This document shows, one piece after another, positions 6,071 through 6,267 of a stretch of DNA of 6,267 bases (within the stretch, counting starts at the first letter, position 1; each line of letters starts with the position of its first letter). This DNA is from Bdellovibrionales bacterium (GTDB lineage: Bacteria; Bdellovibrionota; UBA1018; CAIMNF01), in NCBI GenBank assembly GCA_947457605.1, contig CANGWP010000125.1:1-6267 (forward strand). The letters are read 5' to 3'. The notes under the pieces are model-generated. The model did no database searches and was not told the DNA's origin. It saw only the letters and a list, made by a program, of their open reading frames with translations. The position numbers and the translations under genes are program-made.

Positions 6071-6267
6071 TTTCGGCTGACCACCATGGCCCGAAAGCTT
6101 TCCTCGAACCGCACCCAGGTTTCGATCTGCGTTGACCGGAGGCCTTCTGCAAGAAGAGTTTCCCGGAGTAGCACGAGCCTTCGATCAAAATGGCCCTCAT
6201 AAATCGGCGGCAGACTGGAGTGGGCTGTGGCAGGGCCCCGGCCCTCGAATTTTTGAAGTAGCCGTGC
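6067..6267 (-). CDS. Probable group III truncated hemoglobin, C-terminal 66 residues (partial)
   Basis: A minus-strand frame is open from the right edge to a TAA at 6069-6067, giving the last 66 residues of a protein whose start lies outside the window. The pattern HSSLPPIYEGHFDRRL followed by LLRETL resembles the end of group III truncated hemoglobins, such as Campylobacter Ctb, in which the haem-binding F8 histidine is followed after three residues by a Pro-Pro pair and then a helix with an aromatic residue and FDRWL-like sequence. On this reading the histidine at 6220-6222 is the proximal haem ligand, and the last two helices (G and H) are present. Such proteins bind haem and oxygen and act in oxygen or nitric oxide chemistry in the cytoplasm. 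The match is from memory of family patterns on a short fragment. The gene converges on top6A with a 9-base gap and is probably unrelated to it in function. Confidence 0.6.
   Translation of the reverse strand, partial: ARLLQKFEGRGPATAHSSLPPIYEGHFDRRLVLLRETLLAEGLRSTQIETWVRFEESFRAMVVSRN

Noticed and set aside
1..6267. CRISPR arrays, tRNA genes, insertion sequence ends or attachment-site repeats
   Set aside because: No regularly spaced repeats, cloverleaf-like segments, transposase frames or long inverted or direct repeats were noticed on reading. Almost all of the window is accounted for by coding sequence.

Overview
The window looks bacterial: tightly packed genes, short spacers, a clear Shine-Dalgarno site in one case, an AddA/UvrD-type helicase and what looks like a group III truncated hemoglobin. 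By eye the base composition is moderate, near or slightly above 50% G+C, and even across the genes. The taxon cannot be fixed from this sequence. A deltaproteobacterial or Bdellovibrionota-like lineage is a guess from gene style only. The notable point is a complete topoisomerase VI gene pair, an enzyme typical of archaea and plants and patchy in bacteria.

Layout: (1) positions 1-327, minus strand, hold the 5' part of an unrecognised gene that runs off the left edge. (2) A 42-base divergent gap (328-369) must hold the start signals of two opposed genes. (3) Positions 370-3207, plus strand, encode a single-chain superfamily 1 helicase fused to a RecB-like PD-(D/E)XK nuclease with a four-cysteine iron-sulfur signature. 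(4) Positions 3245-4894, plus strand, encode topoisomerase VI subunit B (GHKL ATPase). (5) Positions 4891-6057, plus strand, encode topoisomerase VI subunit A (Spo11-like DNA-cleaving subunit), overlapping the B gene by 4 bases. (6) Positions 6067-6267, minus strand, hold the 3' part of a convergent gene whose product resembles the C-terminal half of a group III truncated hemoglobin.

Genes 3-5 run in one direction with gaps of 37 and -4 bases and probably form one operon. Top6B and Top6A would form the A2B2 type IIB topoisomerase, which makes ATP-controlled double-strand breaks with 5' overhangs to relax or decatenate DNA. The helicase-nuclease would unwind and trim DNA ends. Together they pair a Spo11-family break-making enzyme with an end-resection enzyme. 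A functional link is a hypothesis from co-orientation only. All key catalytic residues of the three proteins appear intact, so nothing points to decay. No tRNA, rRNA, CRISPR array, insertion sequence or extensive repeat was seen, and no gene-free stretch exceeds about 45 bases.
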